NCBI RefSeq assembly: GCF_900103605.1
Contig: NZ_FNHY01000005.1
Location: 62,001 to 126,000, forward strand
Reading direction: 5' to 3'
Source of the DNA: Psychrobacillus sp. OK028
GTDB lineage: Bacteria; Bacillota; Bacilli; Bacillales_A; Planococcaceae
Length of the DNA stretch: 64,000 bases
Part shown: positions 25,399 through 34,533 of the stretch, in pieces
Position numbering within the stretch: position 1 is the stretch's first letter
Layout: each line of letters begins with the position of its first letter
The notes under the pieces: model-generated
Database searches by the model: none
What the model was told of the DNA's origin: nothing
What the model saw: only the letters and a program-made list of their open reading frames with translations
Position numbers and translations under genes: made by a program

Positions 25399-26244
25399 TT
25401 AAATTTCAGTAGCACTATCAATAACCTCTTGAGGGACGACAATTTCATCTACCTCATTGAACTTAGAAAAGTCGGTTCTAGCATCCATTTTCAAGTTAAT
25501 TGTTTCTCCATCCATTGTCATATCCATATCAATAACCATATCCAATTTGTTTGTTTGGAACGTATGCTTATCAATATAAACTAGGTAGTTGACCGAATGA
25601 ATAGTAAAGTCCATGTTAACATTTTCTCCTCCAGTAAGACTTTGAAGCGCTTCATCTACCTGGTTTTGTACAAGACTCGTAAACTCTTCACCACTACCTT
25701 CAAGTGTTAATATATAGTTATCGTCGTCTTGTTCAAATTTCAGTTGTTCTAAATACTCTTGTAAAGTCTTCAGTTGAGCTGTCGGATCAGTTTGGGTCGT
25801 AGCACCCATCATTTGATCAACCATTTCCTGAGGAAACTTCATCCACTGTGCAGTACTACCTTCATACACATACATTGCATCTTCCGTAATATAAGTCTCC
25901 ATATCAGTCTCTTGAGATTCCCCACCTTCGCCAACGCCCATCAAAGTGGTTGTACCTTTTTGATGCATTTGCATAGGTTCTATTATATATTCCATATCCA
26001 TCACAGATTTAATATCAAATGTCATTTCTTCACTCGGAATACTCATCGTCTGTTTCATATCTATTGTACCTTTTACGCTTTTTAACTCTTCTGAAGCTTC
26101 CATTGACTTGTCATATACTTCTTGTAAAGTGAGCTTACTCGTTTCTGTTACATCTTTTTCTTGTACCGGTTTTGCAGTTTCATTACAAGCAGCCAAACCT
26201 AATGATAAGGTTACTAATGATAATAGTATCGTCCATTTTTTCAT
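25399..26244 (-). CDS. DUF6612-like lipoprotein
   Basis: About 281 residues. A lipoprotein signal with lipobox LAAC (Cys20) is followed by a LolA/LppX-like beta-rich domain: KSVKGTIDMKQTM, DMEYIIEPMQMHQKGTTTLMG, YIDKHTFQTNKLDMVIDMDM. This is typical of the DUF6612 lipoproteins of Bacillales, of unknown function and thought to bind a lipid or envelope ligand. It is exceptionally rich in Met and Asp. ATG 26244 (MKKW) is preferred over ATG 26256, which is too close to the AAGGG site. Confidence 0.75.
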   Translation of the reverse strand: MKKWTILLSLVTLSLGLAACNETAKPVQEKDVTETSKLTLQEVYDKSMEASEELKSVKGTIDMKQTMSIPSEEMTFDIKSVMDMEYIIEPMQMHQKGTTTLMGVGEGGESQETDMETYITEDAMYVYEGSTAQWMKFPQEMVDQMMGATTQTDPTAQLKTLQEYLEQLKFEQDDDNYILTLEGSGEEFTSLVQNQVDEALQSLTGGENVNMDFTIHSVNYLVYIDKHTFQTNKLDMVIDMDMTMDGETINLKMDARTDFSKFNEVDEIVVPQEVIDSATEI

Positions 26245-26318
26245 AAAAATATCCATCCCTTCTCAGTAAGATACTTACTTTACGGGATGGCTATTTAAAA
26301 AGTTTCATTATTATGGAA

Positions 26319-27806
26319 TTACTTGACGCCACGCATATATTTTTGAATCAAAGGAGTCATAAAATACAGTAATAAACCAATAACTAGAGCTATTGCTCCG
26401 ATGACACCGAAGTAAATAATTTCATTTTCCGGCGTGTAAAATTTAACTACTTGAGCATTGATCGCTTGAGCAGATGCATTCGTCATAAACCATAGACTCA
26501 TCGTTTGAGCTGCAAATGCTCCTGGTGCAAGCTTGGTCGTAGCAGATAATCCTACTGGTGATAATAGTAATTCACCTAATACTACAAGGAAAAAGCTCAG
26601 TACAAGCCAGAAAGGACTAACTAAAGAGTCTGTTCCATTGAAATAAGCTGGAATAATCATGACGATAAAGGACATTCCTGCAAAGAACAAACCAAACGAG
26701 AATTTCTTCGGAGTAGACGGTTGTCTATCCCCAAGCTTAAACCACATCCAAGCAAACACCGGTGCAAGCGTAATGATAAATAATGGATTTAACGATTGGA
26801 ACCAAGCAGGTGAAATCTCAAATGATCCAATCATTAAATCTACTCGTTCATCCGCATATTGAGCTAAAATGTTCGATCCTTGTTCTGCAATAGCCCAGAA
26901 CATCATAGCTGCAACGAAAAGGGGAATATAGGCTAATAATCGAGACTTTTCATCTTCTGTTGTTTTACTGCTTCTATACATTACGATAAAGTACAGAGTA
27001 GGAATTACGATACCTAGAATCGAGACAGTCATGATGAATCCATCAATCGTTAAAATACCTTGCTGTATTAAAATATATCCAACAATTAGAATTAGAACTA
27101 TCGCAAATCCAATTCTCGTCAAGACCTTTTTACGTTCTTCGATAGACATAGGATTTGGCGCGTACATACCGGCTAAACCTAAGTATTTCTTTTTTGTGAT
27201 TAAAAATACGACTAATCCTACCGCCATACCTACTGCAGCAATCCCAAAACCTAAATGGAAATTATATTCTAGACCTATTGTTCCAACGATGAATGGTGCA
27301 ATAAACGCTCCCATGTTGATCCCCATATAAAAAATACTAAAGCCTGAATCACGGCGAGTATCCTCTTTAGAATACAAATCACCGACAATACTTGATATGT
27401 TTGGTTTCAGTAAGCCTGTCCCGATGATGATAAAGGCCATCGACACAAACAAAGTAGTCAACCCTCCAGGGAATGCTAAGAAGATATGACCAAACATAAT
27501 GAGGACACCACCGTAGAATACGGTTTTCGTCGTACCAAATAGACGGTCAGCAATCCAACCTCCTATAATCCCCGACATGTACACTAGTGAACCATAGACA
27601 GCCATAATGGAGTTAGCAGTAGAACGTTCTAAACCTAGTCCACCTTGTGTCACTTCGTAATACATATAGTAGATTAGAATTGCGCGCATTCCATAATAAG
27701 AAAAACGTTCCCAAAACTCCGTGAAAAACAATGATAGTAATCCTTTCGGGTGACCAAAAAATCCCTTTTGGGGGACGGATTTAACTATTTCCTCTCTTGT
27801 TGGCAT
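26319..27806 (-). CDS. dtpT: Proton-dependent di/tripeptide transporter (POT/PTR family)
   Basis: A 495-residue, 14-helix MFS peptide transporter. Key patterns: HPKGLLSLFFTEFWERFSYYGMRAILIYY (the E-x-x-E-R motif of helix 1), GGWIADRLFGTTKTVFYGG, GTGLLKPNISSIVGDLY, DSGFSIFYMGINMGAFIAP and the C-terminal NPLFIITLAPVFAWMWFKLG. It imports di- and tripeptides with protons. Length and motifs match B. subtilis YclF/DtpT. Transcribed alone; no CodY site with a good match was found. Confidence 0.92.
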   Translation of the reverse strand: MPTREEIVKSVPQKGFFGHPKGLLSLFFTEFWERFSYYGMRAILIYYMYYEVTQGGLGLERSTANSIMAVYGSLVYMSGIIGGWIADRLFGTTKTVFYGGVLIMFGHIFLAFPGGLTTLFVSMAFIIIGTGLLKPNISSIVGDLYSKEDTRRDSGFSIFYMGINMGAFIAPFIVGTIGLEYNFHLGFGIAAVGMAVGLVVFLITKKKYLGLAGMYAPNPMSIEERKKVLTRIGFAIVLILIVGYILIQQGILTIDGFIMTVSILGIVIPTLYFIVMYRSSKTTEDEKSRLLAYIPLFVAAMMFWAIAEQGSNILAQYADERVDLMIGSFEISPAWFQSLNPLFIITLAPVFAWMWFKLGDRQPSTPKKFSFGLFFAGMSFIVMIIPAYFNGTDSLVSPFWLVLSFFLVVLGELLLSPVGLSATTKLAPGAFAAQTMSLWFMTNASAQAINAQVVKFYTPENEIIYFGVIGAIALVIGLLLYFMTPLIQKYMRGVK

Positions 27807-28127
27807 CTTTTTACCTCTTTTCTAATTTAAATGCTATAGGTACCGAAATTCTTTACAATACTTTTAGCAGCTGAAAATTTCCCTAAAGCCCTTGCACTTA
27901 CAAGACACATATTATAAACTTCCCATTTTCTATTGTCAAAAAACCTATTCATCTTCAATTAGGAGGAAAAGTATTCGAAATACCTTTATATAAACGAATT
28001 TCAATATATCCTTGCATTATAATTACCGAAAATTGGAATTATTAATTAACTTAAATTCATATATTTATTTCGACTTTTGAAATTGTTCGTTATAATAGTC
28101 GGTATGAAGGAGAAAGGAGCGATTTAA
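27807..28127. other. Intergenic region between divergent transporter genes
   Basis: A 321-base AT-rich gap between dtpT and the divergent ABC exporter gene. It contains a consensus -10 TATAAT at 28091-28096 for the plus-strand gene with no good -35, and ribosome sites for both genes. I see no open frame with a ribosome site, hairpin or repeat in the rest. Confidence 0.5.
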
Positions 28128-29846
28128 GTGCTCAAGAAGTTTTTTTCATACTACAAGCCACATAAACGGCTTTTCATCATTGATTTTGGCAGTGCTGTTT
28201 TTGTAGCAATTTTAGAGCTTGCGTTCCCAGTGGCGGTTCAATGGTTTATCGATGATTTGTTACCTACTGGTGACTGGAGCATGATTACGCGAGTCAGCAT
28301 TCTATTATTAGCAGTCTACATACTCAGTACTTTTTTACAGTATGTTGTCAGTTATTTCGGACATAAACTCGGCATTAATATTGAAACCGATATGAGACAG
28401 CAACTATTCACGCATGTTCAGCGCCAATCATTCCGATTTTTTGATAATACAAAGACTGGTCATATCATGAGTCGAATAACCAATGACTTATTTGATATTG
28501 GTGAACTGGCCCACCATGGTCCCGAGGATTTATTCATCGCCATAATGACCGTAATCGGTGCATTTACGATTATGTACAATATCAATCCAGAGCTTGCCGT
28601 TATCGCTATTGTCATGGTGCCATTTTTATCTATTGTCGCTACATACGGTAACATTATGATGAATAAGGCTTGGAAGAATATGTACGGTAAAATTGCCGAT
28701 GTCAATGCACGAGTGGAGGATAGTGTTTCCGGCGTTCGAGTTGTTCAATCTTTTACCAATGAAACCTTTGAAATAGCTCGTTTTAAAGAAGATAATGGAC
28801 AATTCCGTTTAGCTAAGCTGGTTGCCTATAAAGTGATGGCTGGTACACATTCCAGTATTTATATGTTAACTAGGCTTGTAACATTGGTGGTACTAGTTGT
28901 CGGTGCTTGGTTTACCATTAAGGGAGCACTTTCTTATGGAGAGCTTGTGAGTTTTGTACTATATGTCAATGTGTTGATCAAACCTGTCGATAAAATTACT
29001 GCATTACTGGAGTTGTATCCAAAAGGGATGGCTGGCTTCAAACGTTTCTTAGAGCTTGTGGAACAGGAACCGGAAATTTTGGACAAGTCTGATGCACTTA
29101 CGGTTGAGCGCTTAAAAGGAGACATAACTTTTGAGCAAGTCGGCTTCCGATACGACGAGCATAAACCTGTACTAGACAATATTAATTTGTCTATTAAAGC
29201 TGGAGAAACCATCGCATTTGTTGGACCATCTGGCGCAGGAAAAACTACTATTTGTTCACTTATCCCAAGGTTTTACGATGTCCAAGAAGGTGCCATTACT
29301 GTGGACGGCTTGAATATACAAGATATTACGATGAAATCATTGCGATCCCAAATTGGCATTGTGCAGCAAGACGTTTTCTTATTTACTGGATCTATTCGTG
29401 AAAACATCGCATACGGTAAAAAAGATGCGAGTGAAGAAGAAATCCGAGACGCTGCCAAAAAAGCACATTTAGAGGACATGATCGACTCTCTTCCAGAAGG
29501 ATATGATACACAAATCGGTGAACGAGGACTTAAGTTATCGGGTGGACAGAAGCAACGTCTAGCGATTGCCCGTATGTTCTTGAAAAACCCTCCGATTTTA
29601 ATTTTGGATGAGGCGACATCGGCGCTTGATACTGAAACTGAACGATTCATTCAGAAATCATTAATGGAACTTGCTGAAAATAGGACTACCCTTATCATTG
29701 CTCATAGACTTGCAACTATTCGCGATGCGGATCGTGTTCTTGTCGTAACTGAGGACGGCATCGCAGAGGATGGGTCTTATAGTGAGTTAGTAGCACAAGA
29801 TGGGATATTTGCGCGACTGCATAATATACAGTTTCAAGAGGTTTAA
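28128..29846 (+). CDS. ABC exporter, MsbA/YwjA-like
   Basis: A 572-residue homodimeric-type ABC exporter: six membrane helices (1-310) and a nucleotide-binding domain. All catalytic motifs are intact: Walker A GPSGAGKTT, signature LSGGQKQR, Walker B ILILDEATSALD and H-loop IIAHRL. The length and N-terminus (KKFFSYYKPHKRLFIIDF) resemble B. subtilis YwjA, a putative lipid or drug exporter. The start is GTG with AAAGGAG upstream. In contrast to the pair at the left end, it needs no partner. Confidence 0.88.
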   Translation: MLKKFFSYYKPHKRLFIIDFGSAVFVAILELAFPVAVQWFIDDLLPTGDWSMITRVSILLLAVYILSTFLQYVVSYFGHKLGINIETDMRQQLFTHVQRQSFRFFDNTKTGHIMSRITNDLFDIGELAHHGPEDLFIAIMTVIGAFTIMYNINPELAVIAIVMVPFLSIVATYGNIMMNKAWKNMYGKIADVNARVEDSVSGVRVVQSFTNETFEIARFKEDNGQFRLAKLVAYKVMAGTHSSIYMLTRLVTLVVLVVGAWFTIKGALSYGELVSFVLYVNVLIKPVDKITALLELYPKGMAGFKRFLELVEQEPEILDKSDALTVERLKGDITFEQVGFRYDEHKPVLDNINLSIKAGETIAFVGPSGAGKTTICSLIPRFYDVQEGAITVDGLNIQDITMKSLRSQIGIVQQDVFLFTGSIRENIAYGKKDASEEEIRDAAKKAHLEDMIDSLPEGYDTQIGERGLKLSGGQKQRLAIARMFLKNPPILILDEATSALDTETERFIQKSLMELAENRTTLIIAHRLATIRDADRVLVVTEDGIAEDGSYSELVAQDGIFARLHNIQFQEV

Positions 29847-29855
29847 AACGAATTA

Positions 29856-29898
29856 AAAAGTTGTCTCGCTGTAGGAAACTACTAGGGAGACAACTTTT
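29856..29898 (+). terminator. Rho-independent terminator
   Basis: AAAAGTTGTCTC / GAGACAACTTTT 12-base stem with a 19-base loop and a T run, ending the ABC exporter gene. Confidence 0.85.
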
Positions 29899-29915
29899 TT
29901 ATCTTATGGCTTTAA

Positions 29916-30017
29916 GGTATTCGGGTGATTCTCTGTTACATTGCGGTGATTTCCTGCGGTATTCGGATGATTCCCTGCTACATTGCGGTGATTCTGCTCA
30001 ACATTCAGGTGATTGAT
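29916..30017 (+). repeat. Five tandem units with exact 21-bp period (array A)
   Basis: Units start at 29925, 29946, 29967, 29988 and 30009. Each begins RTGATT and ends with ATTGCG, ATTCGG or ATTCAG. Four complete units plus a partial leading and trailing unit lie between the terminator of the ABC exporter gene and the end of the convergent hflX gene. The same consensus recurs at 54486-54587. Because 21 is a multiple of three, the array produces a false heptad-repeat peptide frame. Confidence 0.85.
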
Positions 30018-30030
30018 CCTTCTCCCTCTT

Positions 30031-31302
30031 TTATTGAACAAATAGGTATTCTTGAAAGCGATCATAATCGGATTTCTTCAATTCAACCTGGACAACTGTC
30101 CCTTCTTCTTCATAGGAAGTGGAGGCAACAGACGCATTTTCATTGAGGTAAGATACAATGTCTCCGCGGTCAAATGGAATCAGAAGTGAACAGCGAACAT
30201 AGTTAGAGAAAATATGTTTTTTAATAATGTCTAATAATTCATCCAGCCCTGCTCCCTCTTTCGCAGAAATCCAAATATTATCTCCAGCAACATGTGGGTA
30301 TTTCATATCGGCTAAATCCGATTTGTTGTATACAAAAACTGTTGGTACGTCCTCTACACCTACAGCTTGTAATGTTTCATTCGTAACATCCATCATAAAT
30401 CGGTGCTCATCATTGGAGACGTCGACAACATGTAAAAGCAAGTCCGCGTCACGAGCTTCCTCCAGCGTAGAGCGGAAAGCTTTTACTAAGTGATGGGGAA
30501 GCTTACTTACAAAACCAACCGTATCCGTCAATAAAAACTCCTTTTGGTCGGGAAGTTTAATCTGTCTAACCGAAGTTTCTAAAGTAGCGAAAAGCATGTC
30601 CTTTTCAAATACCTGCTTCGATTCCATTTGACCAACCTTTTGAAGCAATTGGTTCATAATCGTAGACTTCCCAGCATTCGTATAGCCTACAAGGGATACT
30701 ACTGGTATAGCATTTTTCTTACGCTGCTTTCGCTGTGTTTCTCTTTGATCTTTGGCATGATCGAGATCGCGTTTAAGCTTTGCGATTTGGTCCTCGATTT
30801 TACGTCTATCCAGCTCTAGCTTTGTCTCACCAGCACCACGGTTTTTGAATCCACCGCCGGTTCCTCCACCCTGTCGACCAAGAGATGCTCGAAGTCCCAC
30901 AAGACGAGGAAGCATGTATTGAAGCTGCGCCAAATCTACTTGCATACGGGCCTCATTCGATTTTGCACGACGAGCGAAGATATCGAGGATCAGCATCGTC
31001 CGGTCAATAACCTTACATTCCAGATCACGTTCTAGGTTTCTTATTTGGGAGGGAGATAGCTCATCGTTGAAGATAACTAGATTAGCGCCGGTCTCGTCAT
31101 AGAGGTTTTTAATCTCCTCTACCTTCCCTGTACCTACATAATGAGATGTAGTCACTCGTTCAAGGTTCTGTGTTACTTCACCTACTACTTCTACATCTAA
31201 TGCCTCTGCTAAATTGTGAAGCTCTTCTAATTCATACTCAAAATGCTCATCCTTTTGCAGTTTAACTGCAACGAGTATGGCCTTTTCTATTAATTCATCC
31301 AT
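30031..31302 (-). CDS. hflX: Ribosome-associated GTPase HflX
   Basis: A 423-residue TRAFAC GTPase. An N-terminal HflX domain (LEELHNLAEALDVEVVGEVTQ, STRAGKV-like YVGTGKVEEIK) and the Gly-rich linker GGGTGGGFKNRGAGE are followed by the G domain: G1 GYTNAGKST, DTVGF for G3, NKSD for G4, SAKEG for G5. HflX splits stalled or stressed ribosomes. It begins 12 bases after the VOC-protein stop with AAAGGAG upstream. Its stop lies close to the 21-bp repeat array. Confidence 0.95.
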   Translation of the reverse strand: MDELIEKAILVAVKLQKDEHFEYELEELHNLAEALDVEVVGEVTQNLERVTTSHYVGTGKVEEIKNLYDETGANLVIFNDELSPSQIRNLERDLECKVIDRTMLILDIFARRAKSNEARMQVDLAQLQYMLPRLVGLRASLGRQGGGTGGGFKNRGAGETKLELDRRKIEDQIAKLKRDLDHAKDQRETQRKQRKKNAIPVVSLVGYTNAGKSTIMNQLLQKVGQMESKQVFEKDMLFATLETSVRQIKLPDQKEFLLTDTVGFVSKLPHHLVKAFRSTLEEARDADLLLHVVDVSNDEHRFMMDVTNETLQAVGVEDVPTVFVYNKSDLADMKYPHVAGDNIWISAKEGAGLDELLDIIKKHIFSNYVRCSLLIPFDRGDIVSYLNENASVASTSYEEEGTVVQVELKKSDYDRFQEYLFVQ

Positions 31303-31314
31303 CTAATTTCTCCT

Positions 31315-32058
31315 TTATAGAAAGCGATAGGTAGCTTGCTCGTATATGATTTCTTCTTGTTTCTTAGCTCCAGCTATTTCGATGCTAGCCAGTCGTTCCT
31401 TTGTATTGTTGCTTGGTTTAAATACTAAACGTGTATTTTCCAACAGTAAAGTTTGCTCATCCTGCTCGACCAGTTGGAAATAATTTTTCCACTTATCCAT
31501 CACTTCCCGTGGATTTCGCACATGAAACTCACAGACAGTGATCGATAATTCTAAGTTACTTTTTTCTATTGTTCCATCCTCTTCTAGCAAGCGATACTTT
31601 TCCTCATCGCTTTCCTCCCATTCAATGAAAAATGGAGAAGGCAGAGAATCACTTATCTCTTCTGTTACAAATAGCATCTTCCACTTACGCACGAACCCAC
31701 TAACCGTCTTTCTTTCAGCATGTAAAACTCCGGATGTTTTTATACCCTGCTCCTGTAACTGAAGATTAAGTCCATCAATCTCTGTTGTGCGAATACAAAT
31801 AGTACTGAACCCTGCTCCACTCGTATCCAAATCATGAATCATGAGGTCTATTAATGGATGATTAGCTTTTTTAGCGACTTCTTCATGTTCTACTGCAAGC
31901 CATTCAACATAGCTTGTTTTCGTATAAAGAAGTGCGTTATAGGTTCCCCAATTCGTATGCTGGCCACCCACCACTGCATGTATTCCTTTATCCGTCCAAA
32001 CCTTAGCGACTTCTTGCGGCTTTTTCATCACGCTATGTACAATATGATCCAAATACAT
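31315..32058 (-). CDS. VOC superfamily glyoxalase-like protein
   Basis: About 247 residues. MYLDHIVHSVMKKPQEVAKVW, GGQHTNWGTYNALLY and YVEWLAVEHEEVA match the Glyoxalase_3 (PF13468-type) group of the vicinal oxygen chelate superfamily, with a second, degenerate half. His and Glu residues for a metal site are present in the first half. The enzyme activity is not known. The frame opens at 32085, but the ATG at 32058 directly follows GTAGGAGGG and starts the conserved MYLDHIV. Confidence 0.78.
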   Translation of the reverse strand: MYLDHIVHSVMKKPQEVAKVWTDKGIHAVVGGQHTNWGTYNALLYTKTSYVEWLAVEHEEVAKKANHPLIDLMIHDLDTSGAGFSTICIRTTEIDGLNLQLQEQGIKTSGVLHAERKTVSGFVRKWKMLFVTEEISDSLPSPFFIEWEESDEEKYRLLEEDGTIEKSNLELSITVCEFHVRNPREVMDKWKNYFQLVEQDEQTLLLENTRLVFKPSNNTKERLASIEIAGAKKQEEIIYEQATYRFL

Positions 32059-32139
32059 TGCAGACCCTCCTACTTCTCTTTTCATTAGTATACCAATAAG
32101 TGCAAAAGCATCGATTGAAAATCGATGCCTTACGTTTTA

Positions 32140-32658
32140 CTATGATCTTAACTTAACAACATGTGTCTTTACCACAATATCATAAAGTGATTTTTTCTTT
32201 TTAGTAAATATAGAGGTTAGAATATACGCAAGCATAAGCGCATAAATAATACCACCAATGACATAGTAATTAAACGGTACTTCTGCTTCTCCAAGAAAAA
32301 TTAGACGATACACAAGATAATGCGAAAGCTCCCAGGGTAGAAATTTCAGGGCTGTTCGACAGATTGCATGCAGCACCCGAAGAGGTTCTTCCTTCTCATT
32401 GACGACCTTTATCCTCATTCTTCTCTTTCCAAATGACTGTCCTCCCAATACGGAGTCACTAATAACAAAATAGAGTGAAACCGGCAAAGTCACCATTAGA
32501 AATCCTGTAAATTGTGCTACTACAAGTGATTCATTAAAAAAAACCTGTATAGATGGAAATAGAAATACATTAATGATAACTAGAACAACCAAGTAGGCAA
32601 ATATAAGTAAGTAATCCAGCATAAATGCTTTGAATCGCATAAGAAAAGTTGCATTCAC
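32140..32658 (-). CDS. RDD family membrane protein
   Basis: A 172-residue protein with three to four membrane segments. FKAFMLDYLLIFAYLV carries the Arg/Asp-type first motif in reduced form, and GGQSFGKRRMRIKVVNEKEEPLRVLHAICRTALKF is the typical second half of RDD proteins. Some RDD proteins act as cation antiporters; the role here is open. The start is GTG with GGAGGAG upstream. It stands between the VOC gene and the acyl-CoA ligase on the same strand. Confidence 0.82.
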   Translation of the reverse strand: MNATFLMRFKAFMLDYLLIFAYLVVLVIINVFLFPSIQVFFNESLVVAQFTGFLMVTLPVSLYFVISDSVLGGQSFGKRRMRIKVVNEKEEPLRVLHAICRTALKFLPWELSHYLVYRLIFLGEAEVPFNYYVIGGIIYALMLAYILTSIFTKKKKSLYDIVVKTHVVKLRS

Positions 32659-32727
32659 TTAAGTTACTCCTCCAATTAGGGTTGACTTTTTCACGAAATT
32701 TGTCGATTTCCCAGGAAATAATTCGAA

Positions 32728-34359
32728 TTATGCCTCTACTTTTTCCTTAGACATTTCACGAAGAAGGAACTTTTGAATTTTCCCAGAAGCTGTCATTGGA
32801 TATGCCTCTATAAATTCAATATACTTTGGTATTTTATGAAATGAAATTTTCCCTTTGCAGTATTCCTTCAATTCATCTGAAGTTAAATGCTGTCCACTTT
32901 TTAGGATAACCCATGCCATAAGCTCTTCGCCGTATTTTGGGTCAGGTACTCCAACTACCTGTACGTCTTGTACCATCGGATGCTGATACAAGAATTCCTC
33001 CACTTCTTTTGGATATATGTTTTCTCCGCCACGAATGACCATATCTTTAATGCGACCAGTAATATCGATATAACCTTCCTCATCCATTACTGCTATATCA
33101 CCGGTATGAAGCCAACCATTGCTGTCGATTGCCGACATAGTCGCTTGTTTGTTTTTATAATAGCCTTTCATAACTAAATAACCTCTAGTACAAAGTTCTC
33201 CCGGAACTCCTGTTGGTGTATCTTCTCCAGTTATCGGATCTATAATCTTCACCTCTACTCCTGGGTGTGCCTGACCAACCGAGGACACTCGCTTTTCAAT
33301 CGGATCATCCGTTTTCGTTTGGGTAATGACTGGAGATGCTTCCGTTTGTCCATAAGCAATTGTAATTTCAGTTGCACCCATATCATTCATCACTTTTTTC
33401 ATCACTTCGATTGGACAAATAGAACCAGCCATAATTCCTGTTCGAAGCGTAGACAATTTAAATTGTTCAAAATCTGGATGGTTCAATTCGGCGATGAACA
33501 TAGTCGGTACCCCATGTAATGCTGTACATTTTTCATCCTGAACCATTTGAAGTACCCTTTCAGGATCGAACTGTTCAATAATGACCATTGTAGTCCCATG
33601 TGTTACAGATGCAATTGTGCCCATTACACACCCGAAGCAGTGGAAAAATGGTACTGGAATACAAAGACGATCTTGTTCTGTCAAATATATATAATCACCA
33701 ACGAGCTGTCCGTTATTTACTACGTTTTTATGAGAGAGCATCACACCTTTAGGAAAGCCTGTTGTCCCTGAAGTATATTGGATATTTATAACCTCATCAT
33801 TGTGAAGAGAATTTAGAGAGTTCTCCAGCTCCTCGTCCGTAACCGCCTGGGCATATGCTAACAGCTCTGACCATCTATACATCCCTTTATGCTCGTTCTC
33901 ACCCATTACTATGACACGTTTAAAATGTGGGAACTTTTCGGAATGAAGACTGCCTTTTTCTGATTGAGGGATTTCCGGGCAAATAGCACGTACTATATCT
34001 AAATAGGAAGTTCCTTTATAAGATTCACATAATATGAGAGTCGTAGCATCGGATTGTTGCAATAAATATTCTAGTTCCTTCTCTTGATAATTCGTGTTTA
34101 CCGTCACTAGAACTGCACCCATTTTCCCTGTCGCAAACTGGCTAAGTAGCCACTCCCTCTTATTATCCGACCATATGGCCACATGCTCACCTTTTTGGAT
34201 ACCCATACCGATAAAAGCTTTCGCTAGTTCATCTGTTTCTTCATCAAATTCCTTATAGGTTTTTCGAATCCCATGCTCCGGATACACATATGCTTCTGTG
34301 TCTGGAAATTTTCTTGCTGCTTCTTTCACAATTTCCCCAACTGTTTTTTCATTTAACAA
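32728..34359 (-). CDS. AMP-binding acyl-CoA synthetase (fatty acid-CoA ligase, YngI-like)
   Basis: About 543 residues. Adenylate-forming enzyme making acyl-CoA from a fatty acid, ATP and CoA. Visible: P-loop motif YTSGTTGFPKGVMLSH, A5 motif YGQTEASPV, A7 WLHTGDIA, A8 GRIKDMVIRGGENIYPKEVE and the catalytic Lys in ASGKIQKF near the end. The chain-length specificity is not evident. The frame opens at GTG 34368, which lies inside the AAAGGGG ribosome site; TTG 34359, 8 bases from it, is preferred. No beta-oxidation genes are adjacent. Confidence 0.9.
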   Translation of the reverse strand: MLNEKTVGEIVKEAARKFPDTEAYVYPEHGIRKTYKEFDEETDELAKAFIGMGIQKGEHVAIWSDNKREWLLSQFATGKMGAVLVTVNTNYQEKELEYLLQQSDATTLILCESYKGTSYLDIVRAICPEIPQSEKGSLHSEKFPHFKRVIVMGENEHKGMYRWSELLAYAQAVTDEELENSLNSLHNDEVINIQYTSGTTGFPKGVMLSHKNVVNNGQLVGDYIYLTEQDRLCIPVPFFHCFGCVMGTIASVTHGTTMVIIEQFDPERVLQMVQDEKCTALHGVPTMFIAELNHPDFEQFKLSTLRTGIMAGSICPIEVMKKVMNDMGATEITIAYGQTEASPVITQTKTDDPIEKRVSSVGQAHPGVEVKIIDPITGEDTPTGVPGELCTRGYLVMKGYYKNKQATMSAIDSNGWLHTGDIAVMDEEGYIDITGRIKDMVIRGGENIYPKEVEEFLYQHPMVQDVQVVGVPDPKYGEELMAWVILKSGQHLTSDELKEYCKGKISFHKIPKYIEFIEAYPMTASGKIQKFLLREMSKEKVEA

Positions 34360-34437
34360 ATCAATCACCCCTTTGATTGTTTATATGCACTCTATTTTAT
34401 CATAAAATTCAGACGAAATAGACATTTACTTTATCAA

Positions 34438-34465
34438 TTGACAGTTTGTTGAAACGTGGTAAAAT
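34438..34465 (+). promoter_or_regulatory. Sigma-A promoter of nhaC
   Basis: Consensus TTGACA (34438-34443) - 16 bases - TAAAAT (34460-34465), 69 bases before the nhaC start. Confidence 0.75.
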
Positions 34466-34483
34466 CCTAATTACTTTCGTGAT

Positions 34484-34514
34484 TGAAAGCGTTGAATTGC
34501 GAAAGCGTTATAAC
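34484..34514 (+). promoter_or_regulatory. Two tandem cre-like sites in the nhaC leader
   Basis: TGAAAGCGTTGAAT (34484-34497) and CGAAAGCGTTATAA (from about 34500) each match the CcpA consensus TGWAANCGNTNWCA at 12 of 14 positions and share GAAAGCGTT. Both lie downstream of the -10, where CcpA could act as a roadblock. Inference only. Confidence 0.4.
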
Positions 34515-34533
34515 GAGTTTAGGAGGATCTATT

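Noticed and set aside
27868-27887. CodY box upstream of dtpT
   Set aside because: Only the half-site AATTTTCAG is present; the second half has one match out of six.
29916-30017. CRISPR array
   Set aside because: The repeats are contiguous 21-bp units without unique spacers, they are degenerate, and no cas gene is present in the window.
29925-30146. Open frame with heptad-like VI..I. repeats
   Set aside because: The heptads are just the 21-bp DNA repeats of array A read in frame; the array is followed by the hflX coding region on the other strand and there is no ribosome site.
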